NCBI GenBank assembly: GCA_019058275.1 | Contig: JAHLVW010000108.1 | Span: 20,919 to 84,918, forward strand | DNA: 64,000 bases | DNA from: Candidatus Heimdallarchaeota archaeon | Lineage (GTDB): Archaea > Asgardarchaeota > Heimdallarchaeia > JABLTI01 | Direction of reading: 5' to 3' | Shown here: positions 8,792 through 17,410 of the stretch, one piece after another | Layout of the letters: every line of letters begins with the position of its first letter | How positions within the stretch are numbered: position 1 is the stretch's first letter | The notes under the pieces: generated by a model | Told to the model about the DNA's origin: nothing | The model's input: only the letters and a program-made list of their open reading frames with translations | The model's database searches: none | Position numbers and translations under genes: made by a program

Positions 8792-9079
8792 CTATTTAGC
8801 TTTCTCACTGGTTTCTTCTACACTTTCGAAGTCTTCTAAATCGATTGGTGCGGGAGGTGGTGTTCTTGCCATTGTCCAACCAATCCAAGCAGCTATGCAT
8901 AAAACGACGATCATTGCTAAAAGAATTGGAGCAGTTAATAATATAATCGTAATCTGTGGGTCTATAAATGGATCTGAAGCGTTCCAATCAATAATTCCCC
9001 AAATCGTAAAGGTACCCCATAGACCTAGTATTGCTAACGAAAGCACAAAAATTGAATATCCTGCGATTTTATCCTTCAT
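8792..9079 (-). CDS. Two-helix membrane protein of unknown function
   Basis: 95 residues with two hydrophobic helices (about 10-33 and 45-70) and a Pro-rich acidic tail (P-P-P-A-P). ATG 9079 follows AAGGA; the frame extends to a TTG at 9103. It lies where rpl12 commonly follows rpl10, but it is not L12. Function unknown. Confidence 0.55.
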   Translation of the reverse strand: MKDKIAGYSIFVLSLAILGLWGTFTIWGIIDWNASDPFIDPQITIILLTAPILLAMIVVLCIAAWIGWTMARTPPPAPIDLEDFESVEETSEKAK

Positions 9080-9249
9080 TTTTTCCAGTCCTTTGAAATT
9101 CAATAATTTACTAAGAGCATTTGAACGATAGTTTTTATAATTATTTCGTTTTGATAAATATTTCTGATAGATTAAAGTTATTTTTCATTATGAAAAATGA
9201 ACTTTCTCGAATTCCTTTAAGGAAATCCGAGATTTATTCTTTGTTCTTG

Positions 9250-10272
9250 TTAACCAAATAATGAACCCATACCTGAATCCTCTTCTTCCTCTTCGTCTTC
9301 CTCAGTTGTAGCTGCTGTTGTTTCTGTAGTTACTGTTTCAGCAGGAGCTGTTCCACCAGCTGACTGAGCTGCAGAAAGGATTTCAGTAGGAATGACACTT
9401 GGGTCTTTATTGGCAATTAATTTTGCTAAACTCATTGCTTCTAGTTGAGATTTGGCTAGAATGTTACTTGCTGTTTCAGGTGTAATAAAGTTTGATTCAA
9501 CTGCTAAGCTTAAAGCTTCTCTTTGGGTTCTACCAAGTAGTTCTGGTAAGTTGTCTTTTGTTGGAATGGCTGCTTCAATTGAAAGTGCATAGGCATTCTG
9601 GTGTGCCTTGACTAGGTTATTCATAATTTCATCGAAGTCAACAATTAATTCATCGTGTTTGAGTAATGTTCCACTGCTAAACATAACATCAACAGATAAT
9701 CCGGCATCAAATGGTTCTACACCCAATCTGCCTAGAACATTTGCTAATGTTCTTGATACTTTTTCTCCAGATCGGCAAACAACTGAATCTTCAATGATTT
9801 TTATTGTACCACCTTCAATTCTAGTTTTTAATCCAATTGATTGTAATTCACCAATTACAGGTCCTGGTGCAAATCCAGTATCTCGAGCAGTTATGACGAC
9901 ATCTTTAGTAGCAATTTGTCCCTCTTTTGCTGCGGTTGGTATCTTCTTTTTCTCGAGAAAATTAGCGATTCTGAAAGGATTGTCATTTGTAAGAATGAAA
10001 GCACATGAACCATTAATATAATCTAAAAGTTTGGAGAAGCCTTTGTTTTTCTTTGAAACTTCATTTAGAGCTAATCGCATCAAAGTATTTTTAGCAATTT
10101 TTAGAGACGCTTCACCACGAAGGTCTTGTCTTAATCTTTGAATCGTTCTTGAAGCAATGTTTTCTACTTTAGTAATTCCAACACTTTTGTATTGTTGGAG
10201 CAAGTCAATTAGTTCGGCTAATTGTTTTTGTTTTGCTAAGCTAGGTTCGTGTTGATATGCTGATTTACTCAT
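9250..10272 (-). CDS. rpl10: 50S ribosomal protein L10 (archaeal P0)
   Basis: A 340-residue stalk-base protein. The N-terminal RNA-binding domain (K-N-T-L-M-R-L-A) is followed by the archaeal insertion and a long C-terminal helix. The tail is acidic and ends in G-S-L-F-G, the hydrophobic tip that recruits GTPase factors. ATG 10272 is one base after the stop of rpl1, so the two are co-transcribed. Confidence 0.97.
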   Translation of the reverse strand: MSKSAYQHEPSLAKQKQLAELIDLLQQYKSVGITKVENIASRTIQRLRQDLRGEASLKIAKNTLMRLALNEVSKKNKGFSKLLDYINGSCAFILTNDNPFRIANFLEKKKIPTAAKEGQIATKDVVITARDTGFAPGPVIGELQSIGLKTRIEGGTIKIIEDSVVCRSGEKVSRTLANVLGRLGVEPFDAGLSVDVMFSSGTLLKHDELIVDFDEIMNNLVKAHQNAYALSIEAAIPTKDNLPELLGRTQREALSLAVESNFITPETASNILAKSQLEAMSLAKLIANKDPSVIPTEILSAAQSAGGTAPAETVTTETTAATTEEDEEEEEDSGMGSLFG

Positions 10273-10273
10273 T

Positions 10274-10921
10274 TTAGTGCACCTCGATTTTCATAGAGTT
10301 ACCCATAGTAGTTTTTATGGTAACAGATCTAATGTTTTGTATACCTTTTTCTAGCTTGCCTTCTAAAGCATGAATTATGGCTTCAATGTTCTCAGCCACT
10401 TCTTTATTACCCATTTTTACAGTTCCTACTTTTGTAAGAACAACTGGATTCTCTTTAATCCTTAACTTTGAGGTTCTAGTAAACCTGGTAAGTAAGGTAG
10501 GAATGTCAGCATTAGGTACAATTGGTTGTGGCATTTTTCCTCTAGGAGCCAAATACTTCCCAAGAAATCTTGCAATGAGTGGCATTAGAGGAGGTTCAGC
10601 TAAAAAGAAATCATGTTTTTTTGCTAGTTTCCTGATTTCTTTAGGGGTTTTACCTATAGCCTCTAATTCTGTTCGTCCAAGAACAGTTTTTATCCCAGCG
10701 CTTCTTGCTCTTACAGCAAGTTCACCACCTGCAAAAATAGCTACAGATGGTTTCTTTCTAAAAGCGTGGGGCAAGGTTGTTTGGAAGTTGAAACGGTTGC
10801 TAGGAATTTTAAGATCTAAATCTCTGAAGTTAATTGCGAGATCGATGCTCTCAACGAACTTCCTCTTTTTAGATTCTTTCTTTAACTTAGCAACTTGTTC
10901 AGTTAATTTATTTATATCCAT
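10274..10921 (-). CDS. rpl1: 50S ribosomal protein L1
   Basis: A 215-residue L1-stalk protein. Typical segments are F-A-G-G near residue 64, L-G-R-T-E-L, the G-K-Y-L-A-P-R-G-K-M-P-Q-P signature, and a C-terminal T-M-G-N-S-M-K-I. Length is normal for archaea. It heads the rpl1-rpl10 pair; neither rpl11 nor rpl12 is present next to it. Confidence 0.97.
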   Translation of the reverse strand: MDINKLTEQVAKLKKESKKRKFVESIDLAINFRDLDLKIPSNRFNFQTTLPHAFRKKPSVAIFAGGELAVRARSAGIKTVLGRTELEAIGKTPKEIRKLAKKHDFFLAEPPLMPLIARFLGKYLAPRGKMPQPIVPNADIPTLLTRFTRTSKLRIKENPVVLTKVGTVKMGNKEVAENIEAIIHALEGKLEKGIQNIRSVTIKTTMGNSMKIEVH

Positions 10922-11093
10922 ATTTATCCGCTTCTGTCAATTTTGGTTTTCCATCTTTTTGGTAAGCCATGCACCAAAGAAATCTTCTTTAATTTGTATG
11001 GGCATGGTGACAGTAATTCGCGATGTAAGAAATAGGGACAAATGTTGTATTATTAAATATTACTATCATTTATGGGAATAAAAGTAAATAATC

Positions 11094-11951
11094 CTAGCTG
11101 GTTTTTTGCAACAAACTAAAGAATGCTGCGAAATCTAATAAAGCATTAGTATCAACAATAAAATACTTCCAACCTTGTCCAAGAATAACTTTGCCAAAAT
11201 TTTCAGCAAGCTCAGCTTTAGTTACGAACCAATATCGTTGAATGCTTTTATCCTCAATATGACTACTGAATATTTTCAGAAGAGATTGTAATTTCCTTTG
11301 ATCTTGTTTTACCTCATCAAAATTTTCTCTTTCGAGTGTTATGGATATTGATGCTTCTACTATCAAATCAGATTGCTTTTTCCCAGTTTTTGTTGTAATA
11401 TCTAAACTTACTCTGCCATAAGATAGATGCGAATAAAAATCACGCAAGAGAACTACTAAATCATTTTTTTCTTCCTCAGAATCATAGAATATTGTAGTTA
11501 AAGACAAATATGATTTCCTAATAGATGTAATCTCAAAAAGCCTTGGAGATACTTCATTAATTGACTTTGGAATTTTCTCGAGTAATTCCTTTAGTACCCC
11601 CTGTGTATCTAGAAGTTTAATCTTTAAATTCACTTCAGCAAGAAAGCGTACTAAATTAGTTACAAATCGCTTTGTTTTAAAAGCAAGATCTTTAGTAGCT
11701 TGACTAGATAAGTAAGCAAACATCAACAATACTGGTTTGTTTTCTGAATCTCTATCAAAGAAGATAGTACATCTATCCATTTTTGGGAATAGAAGATTAA
11801 ATAATTGTCCATTCATTTTTTCAGGGAATTTACTGTTTTCATCCCAATTTTGTGTTGGAATTATTTGAATGGGAACAATAATTGATTTCTTCTTTGAATC
11901 TTGAAGAAGAATCCCACTCTTTAATGCCTGAGCATTTCTTAAAGACATCAT
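11094..11951 (-). CDS. Conserved-looking protein of unknown function, after nob1
   Basis: 285 residues without a recognisable domain. It mixes beta-rich stretches (I-I-V-P-I-Q-I-I-P) with charged helices and has a Trp/aromatic C-terminal section (G-W-K-Y-F-I-V-D-T-N). It begins at ATG 11951, directly after the nob1 stop, with GAGGATGA as ribosome-binding site. Placement in the Nob1/NAD-kinase operon suggests a housekeeping role, not proven. Confidence 0.5.
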   Translation of the reverse strand: MMSLRNAQALKSGILLQDSKKKSIIVPIQIIPTQNWDENSKFPEKMNGQLFNLLFPKMDRCTIFFDRDSENKPVLLMFAYLSSQATKDLAFKTKRFVTNLVRFLAEVNLKIKLLDTQGVLKELLEKIPKSINEVSPRLFEITSIRKSYLSLTTIFYDSEEEKNDLVVLLRDFYSHLSYGRVSLDITTKTGKKQSDLIVEASISITLERENFDEVKQDQRKLQSLLKIFSSHIEDKSIQRYWFVTKAELAENFGKVILGQGWKYFIVDTNALLDFAAFFSLLQKTS

Positions 11952-12515
11952 TCATCCTCTTTTTCTTTTCATTTTTTTCTTTTGGGTTTTTCTTACCATT
12001 TCTGTTCCGCATTCAATGCAGTTTTTGGTTTTTTCTTTGCTTTTTGCACCACAACCAGGACATTGCCAATGATATTTATGTAAAGAGGTTATACCTTTCC
12101 AATGTATTCCCTTACAAGGTATACCAATGTAATTTGCTAAATTCTGAATGTCATAATCATCACTTAGAATTATCACAAAAGTACATTGCATCTGTAACTT
12201 TTTCGCAATTGCAAGAACAGACAAATCACATTCCGAGAGTTCTTGTAAATCACCGGTTTCAGATGCCTTTTGCTTAATATCTAATAATGATTTATTATCG
12301 GGTGCAAGTACTTTCAGTTCCTTGTATAATAACGCTTCTTCAATAATTGCTTCTCCTTTTAACATCCCCCTTACTTCATCTAAAACACAGTCAGGGATAT
12401 ATTTGATTCCAGGAATGTTATGTGTCAAGACACCGTTATAAATAGCAGATGCGTCTAAAACAATGTTGTCCTTTTTCTTTGATTTCTTAGATGTGTTGGC
12501 TTCGTTCTCTTTCAA
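11952..12515 (-). CDS. nob1: Ribosome-maturation endonuclease Nob1
   Basis: 187 residues. An N-terminal PIN domain (I-V-L-D-A-S-A at about 18-24, later E-C-D-L-S-V-L and S-D-D-Y-D) carries the acidic metal site. A C-terminal zinc ribbon (CPGC ... CIEC) and a very basic tail follow. Nob1 cleaves the 3' end of 16S rRNA in 30S maturation. It lies between NAD kinase and an unknown gene, all on the minus strand with short gaps, consistent with one operon. Confidence 0.93.
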   Translation of the reverse strand: MKENEANTSKKSKKKDNIVLDASAIYNGVLTHNIPGIKYIPDCVLDEVRGMLKGEAIIEEALLYKELKVLAPDNKSLLDIKQKASETGDLQELSECDLSVLAIAKKLQMQCTFVIILSDDYDIQNLANYIGIPCKGIHWKGITSLHKYHWQCPGCGAKSKEKTKNCIECGTEMVRKTQKKKMKRKRG

Positions 12516-12536
12516 TTAAACACTCTCAGCATCAGC

Positions 12537-13376
12537 TTAAAAATTAAGTTTATCCTGTAAACGATTAAAGAATCCATGTTCAGGGAATCGAATAAAAGCT
12601 GTTTCATTTTGAGCTTTTGTAATTTCTAAAATTGATCCATCAATAAATTTAGCCTCTAAAATCCCATCGTTAATGACAACGGCTTCTCCATCAAAGGACT
12701 CAGGAACGGTAATTATTATTTTTGCTTCACCAGGAACGACAAATGGTCTAATTCGTCTCGATACGCTGTTTACCGGAACAATTTGCATTGCTTTAATTCG
12801 TGGTTCAATAATAGAACCGCCTGCAGAGAGAGCATAAGCTGTTGAACCTACAGGAGTGGACACGAGTAAACCATCTAGTAAGTGAGTGCCTAAATTATAA
12901 TCATTTACTGTAATATTTAAACGACATATTTGAGCACTGAGCTTATTTGTAGCATAAGATTCATTCAGAGCAGTAGGTAATGTTTTCCCATCTAAAGTAA
13001 CTTTTAATCGCATGCATTTCTCTAAAACAAAATCTCCTTTTAAAACACGATCTATGCCTTTACTACTCCCATTAAGAGTAGCTGTAGTAAGAAAACCCAG
13101 ATAACCAGCATTAATACCAAATAAGGGTACCTCATTTGAATATCTGGATGCCCAGAGCATAGTTCCATCACCACCTAAAGCAATAACTAAATCGAACTCG
13201 TGGATTTCTTCCATGTTTACAGGTTTTTCATAATTGAATTTACTAGCAAAAGACTCATTTAAGTAAACATCCAAACCATGTTTCTGTGTTAAAAGGTCTA
13301 TTACCTTTTGACATTCTTTTTTGTGTCTTCCTTTTGGTAAACGTGAAACAACTGCTATCTTATTGAATTGTATCAT
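12537..13376 (-). CDS. nadK: NAD kinase
   Basis: 279 residues; phosphorylates NAD to NADP with ATP or polyphosphate. The G-G-D-G-T motif is at residues 68-72, the N-E pair is in A-L-N-E-S, and the second conserved region reads S-T-P-V-G-S-T-A-Y-A-L-S-A-G-G. Length is normal. It is first in the minus-strand operon with nob1. Confidence 0.96.
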   Translation of the reverse strand: MIQFNKIAVVSRLPKGRHKKECQKVIDLLTQKHGLDVYLNESFASKFNYEKPVNMEEIHEFDLVIALGGDGTMLWASRYSNEVPLFGINAGYLGFLTTATLNGSSKGIDRVLKGDFVLEKCMRLKVTLDGKTLPTALNESYATNKLSAQICRLNITVNDYNLGTHLLDGLLVSTPVGSTAYALSAGGSIIEPRIKAMQIVPVNSVSRRIRPFVVPGEAKIIITVPESFDGEAVVINDGILEAKFIDGSILEITKAQNETAFIRFPEHGFFNRLQDKLNF

Positions 13377-13535
13377 GATGAATCATCAACACTATGGAAG
13401 CTTGTACAAAAGAAGATAGAAAAACAACTAATAATCTTTCGTATGTTTATTTATAAAAATAAAGCTATGTGATGGAAATTCTTTTTTACTGTAGATTATT
13501 TGAAAATTACTTATTGTAGGGCAGGTGTTCTAGGG

Positions 13536-13565
13536 TTTTGGATTGAATTCCAAAACGGAAAACAC
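13536..13565 (+). other. tRNA-Pro intron 1, in the D-loop
   Basis: The insert separates the two halves of an otherwise standard tRNA-Pro D-arm. It forms a hairpin: GTTTTGGA (13535-13542) pairs with TCCAAAAC (13549-13556). Exact ends are uncertain by a few bases because of flanking G runs. Position outside the anticodon loop is non-canonical but known in some archaea. Confidence 0.7.
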
Positions 13566-13585
13566 GGTATGATACTTCGTTCGGG

Positions 13586-13614
13586 TGTAAAATAGACGTA
13601 CTATTTATAGAAAC
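13586..13614 (+). other. tRNA-Pro intron 2, canonical position 37/38
   Basis: About 29 bases between G37 (13585) and A38 (13615). The insertion point is the standard archaeal site one base after the anticodon, which is cut at a bulge-helix-bulge by the splicing endonuclease. Confidence 0.75.
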
Positions 13615-13657
13615 ACGAAGTGGTCGAGGGTTCAAATCTCTCCCTGCCCACCAAAAA

Positions 13658-14479
13658 CTATTCATTGTTTTTATTCATTAATTGTTCAATTTTCAAAATA
13701 GTTGGCTCAACAGTTTCCAACAATGAATTATTTGTAGATTTAAAAACAAGTAGAGCATTTTTTAGATACTTTAGAGCTTCCTCTAGATTACCTTCATCAT
13801 ATTTTTTTAGACCAAGGTTTAAGAGCAGATCACCAAATTCTTCCTCATGGTCATCTGGTAGTTTAAATGAAAACTGCTTACTGAAACGTCTAGCAATAAC
13901 AAAACTCTTCATAGCATCATCATATTTACCCATTTTGTTTAGAATCTTTGATTGATCAATTGCTATATTTATTACCAATTGAGGATCTTTACATTTCTTA
14001 GCTAGTTCTAATGCTTCTTCTAACATACCAATTGCTTTCTCAGCATCATCATCTTTTTTGTAGACTATAATTGCTAGGTTTTTCAGGCCTCTTGCCAATC
14101 CTTTTTTGTCTGGAGTTCCTTTTCTGAGCTTAAGTGCTTTTGTTTGGTACTCTTCTGCATATTTTAGCTCATTCTGTAACATGAAGCTGATAGCAATTTC
14201 GTCATAGCAGTCAGCCATACCAATTCTATGACCATAGTTCTTGAAGGCTAAATAAGCTCTTTTGTAGAGATTTCTAGATTCAATCATCTTACCTTTGTTA
14301 AAGTATATTGCACCCAAAATCCTTTGAATATCAGCGAGAATGACATGTTCAGTAGTATGGCGATAAAACTCAAGTGCTTTGTTTAGTTCATTATAGGTGT
14401 CTTCTACGTTTCCAGCTTCATATGCCTTTTTTCCTTGCATGAAATGTACGGCTGCCTCCTCTTTTTGTTTCTTTTTGGA
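13658..14479 (-). CDS. TPR-repeat protein
   Basis: About 273 residues made of tandem tetratricopeptide helices; repeats with the pattern Y-x-x-A-L-x-L and G-x-x-Y start near residues 15, 50, 90, 130, 170 and 220. TPR arrays bind other proteins; no enzymatic domain is fused. ATG 14479 gives M-S-K-K-K-Q; the frame extends to a TTG at 14518. Its end lies five bases from the tRNA 3' end on the opposite strand. Confidence 0.75.
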   Translation of the reverse strand, partial: SKKKQKEEAAVHFMQGKKAYEAGNVEDTYNELNKALEFYRHTTEHVILADIQRILGAIYFNKGKMIESRNLYKRAYLAFKNYGHRIGMADCYDEIAISFMLQNELKYAEEYQTKALKLRKGTPDKKGLARGLKNLAIIVYKKDDDAEKAIGMLEEALELAKKCKDPQLVINIAIDQSKILNKMGKYDDAMKSFVIARRFSKQFSFKLPDDHEEEFGDLLLNLGLKKYDEGNLEEALKYLKNALLVFKSTNNSLLETVEPTILKIEQLMNKNNE

Positions 14480-14620
14480 CATTTCGCGCACCAGTTCTCG
14501 TTGAGATGATTCTTTCAAGAAAGACTCTAAATCATACTATTACAACCAGTATTATTAAACAATTTATTAATAATTCTTTTAATTGAAAGTTGGCTTAAAA
14601 GAACTGAAAAAACTAATCTG

Positions 14621-15736
14621 GTGGTATTACATTTGGCTTCTAAACTAGAATTAAAACGTCCATCCTTACATTTGGATTATTTTAGCGATTATAAAGATAG
14701 GATTTGTCAAGTATTAACGTGGCATCATCCTACAGATAGAAGATTATGCATTGTAAAGTATGATATTGGTTCAAGTTTTTGGATATCTCGAGAGACTGGA
14801 ATTCAATATACGAGAATTCTGAAAAGTTATAGCTTAGAAGGACAAATTGATAACTTACTTTTGGTGAAAAAAATAGAACCAAGTTATGTTTATCATAGCA
14901 TAGTTTATGGTGTTGATTTCCTTGCTGTACCAAATGAAAGAATCAAACAATACTATTATCCAGAAGAAAGGTTAGGGGAGATATTAGCAACCTCTGATGA
15001 TGATTTAGATGAAATTGAGCTTAAGGTAAAGGTACTTGCTGATTTACTTAATAAGCATCTTAAAATCCCTATGAAAAACATGGGGATAACTGGCTCCATT
15101 CTTTGGAAAGGGCAAACAGAAAAATCAGATATTGATTTTATGATTTATGGGAACGAATATGCTCAAGATTTTAACGAAAAATTTCCTATTCTATATGAAA
15201 AGAATCCTGAGATTCAACCAATGTCTCCTGAGAAAACAAAGAGATATGAAGAAAGCGCTGCAAGAAAATCTGGAATTTCAAGCAAATTAACTAGAAAGTA
15301 CATTTCTCGGAAAAGATGGCTATCAGTTTTTGGCGATACGAATCTATCGATTATCTTTAGTCCTTTATCATCAGAGCTACCTTTTGCTTATGGTGACCAG
15401 ATTTTTACTCCAATCGAAGCAGTAGATGTTGAATGCTTTGTTACTAATGCTGCCTTTGGTAGTGTATACCCAAGTATTTACGAGATTACAGATTGTAAAC
15501 TATTATCTACTAACAAAGTAAAATTAGACTCTCCTCTAGAAAGAATACTTTCCTTCGAAGGAGCCTTAACTGGATTCTTCAAAAATAATGATAAGATAGT
15601 AGTTCGGGGATTATTGGAAAAGGTAGTTGACAAAAAAAACAATCGTCAATTTTATCAAATTCTTTTGGGAACACAGGAATGCTCAGGAAATGAATTTATT
15701 TTATATCCTGAGGATTACTTACAGCTTAAAAAATAG
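14621..15736 (+). CDS. Predicted nucleotidyltransferase
   Basis: 371 residues. A polymerase-beta-type nucleotidyltransferase core is visible near residues 157-176: G-S-I-L-W-K-G then S-D-I-D-F-M-I-Y-G, giving the G-S and D-x-D metal site. The layout resembles archaeal COG1665 predicted nucleotidyltransferases, which carry N- and C-terminal extensions. Substrate is not known. GTG 14621 is used as the start. The gene is divergent from the TPR gene. Confidence 0.65.
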   Translation: MVLHLASKLELKRPSLHLDYFSDYKDRICQVLTWHHPTDRRLCIVKYDIGSSFWISRETGIQYTRILKSYSLEGQIDNLLLVKKIEPSYVYHSIVYGVDFLAVPNERIKQYYYPEERLGEILATSDDDLDEIELKVKVLADLLNKHLKIPMKNMGITGSILWKGQTEKSDIDFMIYGNEYAQDFNEKFPILYEKNPEIQPMSPEKTKRYEESAARKSGISSKLTRKYISRKRWLSVFGDTNLSIIFSPLSSELPFAYGDQIFTPIEAVDVECFVTNAAFGSVYPSIYEITDCKLLSTNKVKLDSPLERILSFEGALTGFFKNNDKIVVRGLLEKVVDKKNNRQFYQILLGTQECSGNEFILYPEDYLQLKK

Positions 15737-15789
15737 GTGTTTAGATAGTTTTAGAAGAAGAAATGTAAGGAAAGAAAACTTGGTCTATC

Positions 15790-17242
15790 CTAAGATTTCT
15801 TGCGAGTTCGCCCAACTCCACGAATAGAGGAACTTTCGTTTAATGTTTGACTGTATGTCGCAAAAAACTTCTCTCGAAAATCTTTCAAGAGTCGTTGCCT
15901 GACCACAAAGCGTTTTTGTGATAGCGAAAGGATTACCAAGAATCGTTGCATGATATTAACTGCCCCATTGATATCTCGGTCAATAACTAATCCGCATGAA
16001 TCATAATGTATAACTCGTTCTGATAATGCTCTTATTTTCTTTTCCATACAATAACAACATCTTTTTGTTGTTCTTCTCTCGCTGATTTTTATTACCTTCT
16101 TACCTACAAGTTTTTCCTTGTAGGTTAAAAATCCAGCAAACCTTGAAAGACAACCAGTGTTGTGTTGAGTCCTATGTCTACTTTTAGTGTTCTTCATATC
16201 TCTTTGTTCACTTTTACTCATTTGTTTAACTTGCAAATCTCCGATGATAATGGTATTTGCTTTAGTATTCTCAATGATTTTTTTACTCATCTTGTGCTGA
16301 AAATCTTTTTGCTGATTGGCTTGTTTCCTAAATGTTTTAGTTAATTTATTATGATACCAAAACCACTGATTAGAATATTTTTTACAATGATCTTTTTTTG
16401 ATTGTAATTCCTATATTTTTGGTTGCTAATATTTATCCACACGATTGTTTTCAATAGTAATAGATTTTCCAGCGTGACTATTGACTGATGCTATAAGATT
16501 TATGACTCCCAAATCAATCGCTTGGTAGATACCATTGTCTTGATAAGTAGGTGTCTATTCTTCATAAATGATTGAGATATAGAATTCCTTTGTTTTATGA
16601 ACTTGAAAGATGGTTACTTGTTTAATTATTTTATTGGTAAAATCAAACTTATCATGTAATTGGAATGTTAGTGCAACCTTTTTTGTTTCTTTCGTAGGAT
16701 AGAAATGATTGAAGGTTATTTGATTGCCAATAATCTTGAAACCTAATTGGTTGTAAACTATTGTAGTGAAGTACTTCTTGGACTTAGGTCGTGGTGGGTT
16801 AGCATCAGCATATCCTTTGTTTCTTAAGACAAAAAACGATTTGAAATCGGCGTTTAATTGTCTTAAAGTCATTTGTAATGTTTTAGCATAATTCTGCTGG
16901 TATCGTGGATATGTTTGTCTTAGTTGAGGTAATTTATTTTGTTGATCTATGTAAATAGGCATTTTCTCTTGCTGATCCTTTGGTAAATCTTTGTTTCGCT
17001 CCCACCATTCCTTTCGTTCTTTGAGAGCAAAATAGTATATTAATCGACAATTCTCTGCTAATGCCCAGAGAACTTCTTGTTGTTCAAGGTGTAGGAAGGA
17101 TTTTAAGCTTACATGTAAGTAGTTTTGGTCTATTCTTTGTTTCCCTTATCTGCTCGATAACCTTGTCTATGTCATCTTGTGAAATATCTGCAAGTAATAT
17201 TTTGTGTGCATTTTTTATCGATAGGTTGTTCTTACGAGTCAT
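15790..17242 (-). pseudogene. tnpB: IS200/IS605-group TnpB remnant (TnpB 1)
   Basis: A full-length TnpB can be read from ATG 17242 to 15790, but it is broken. One extra base near 17088 changes frame. After that a single frame runs to the end with three TAG codons (16555-16557 and two close together near 16410-16430). The N-terminal helical part, RuvC-I (A-I-D-L-G), the I-I-I-G-D-L segment, the zinc finger (C-C-Y-C ... C-G) and RuvC-III (D-R-D-I-N-G-A) are recognisable. TnpB is an RNA-guided nuclease carried by these elements. No TnpA is present, so the element is dead in place. Confidence 0.85.
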
Positions 17243-17410
17243 TTTTTGTCAGTATAATATATATTCAGCTTAGTATATAGCTATTATTTAAAGAGATTAC
17301 CGAAAGTAATAATCTAATGCTTAAATAAATAATTAAGCAATTAATATATTGTACAGTTGTACAAAGGGGCATTTAAGAAAGGAAAACAGTACTACTATCT
17401 CAGGAGAAGC

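Larger units (their letters stand above)
13519..13653 (+). tRNA. tRNA-Pro(CGG) with two introns
   Basis: Acceptor stem GGGCAGG (13519-13525) pairs with CCTGCCC (13643-13649), followed by discriminator A and encoded CCA. T-arm GAGGG/CTCTC closes loop TTCAAAT. Anticodon stem CTTCG (13575-13579) pairs with CGAAG (13616-13620); the loop begins TT-CGG-G, the usual Pro pattern, giving anticodon CGG at 13582-13584. The D-arm pieces (TTCTAGGG and GGTATGATA) are separated by about 30 bases, and the anticodon loop is split after position 37 by about 29 bases. Both inserts fit archaeal tRNA introns. Confidence 0.88.

Noticed and set aside
9608..10021. 137-codon plus-strand ORF across rpl10
   Set aside because: It is antisense to rpl10; composition matches a mirrored coding frame.
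10377..11081. 234-codon plus-strand ORF across rpl1
   Set aside because: It is antisense to the well-supported rpl1 gene and has no protein-family features.
17061..17273. 70-codon plus-strand ORF at the TnpB 1 start
   Set aside because: It is antisense to the TnpB N-terminal region, which gives a much better protein match.
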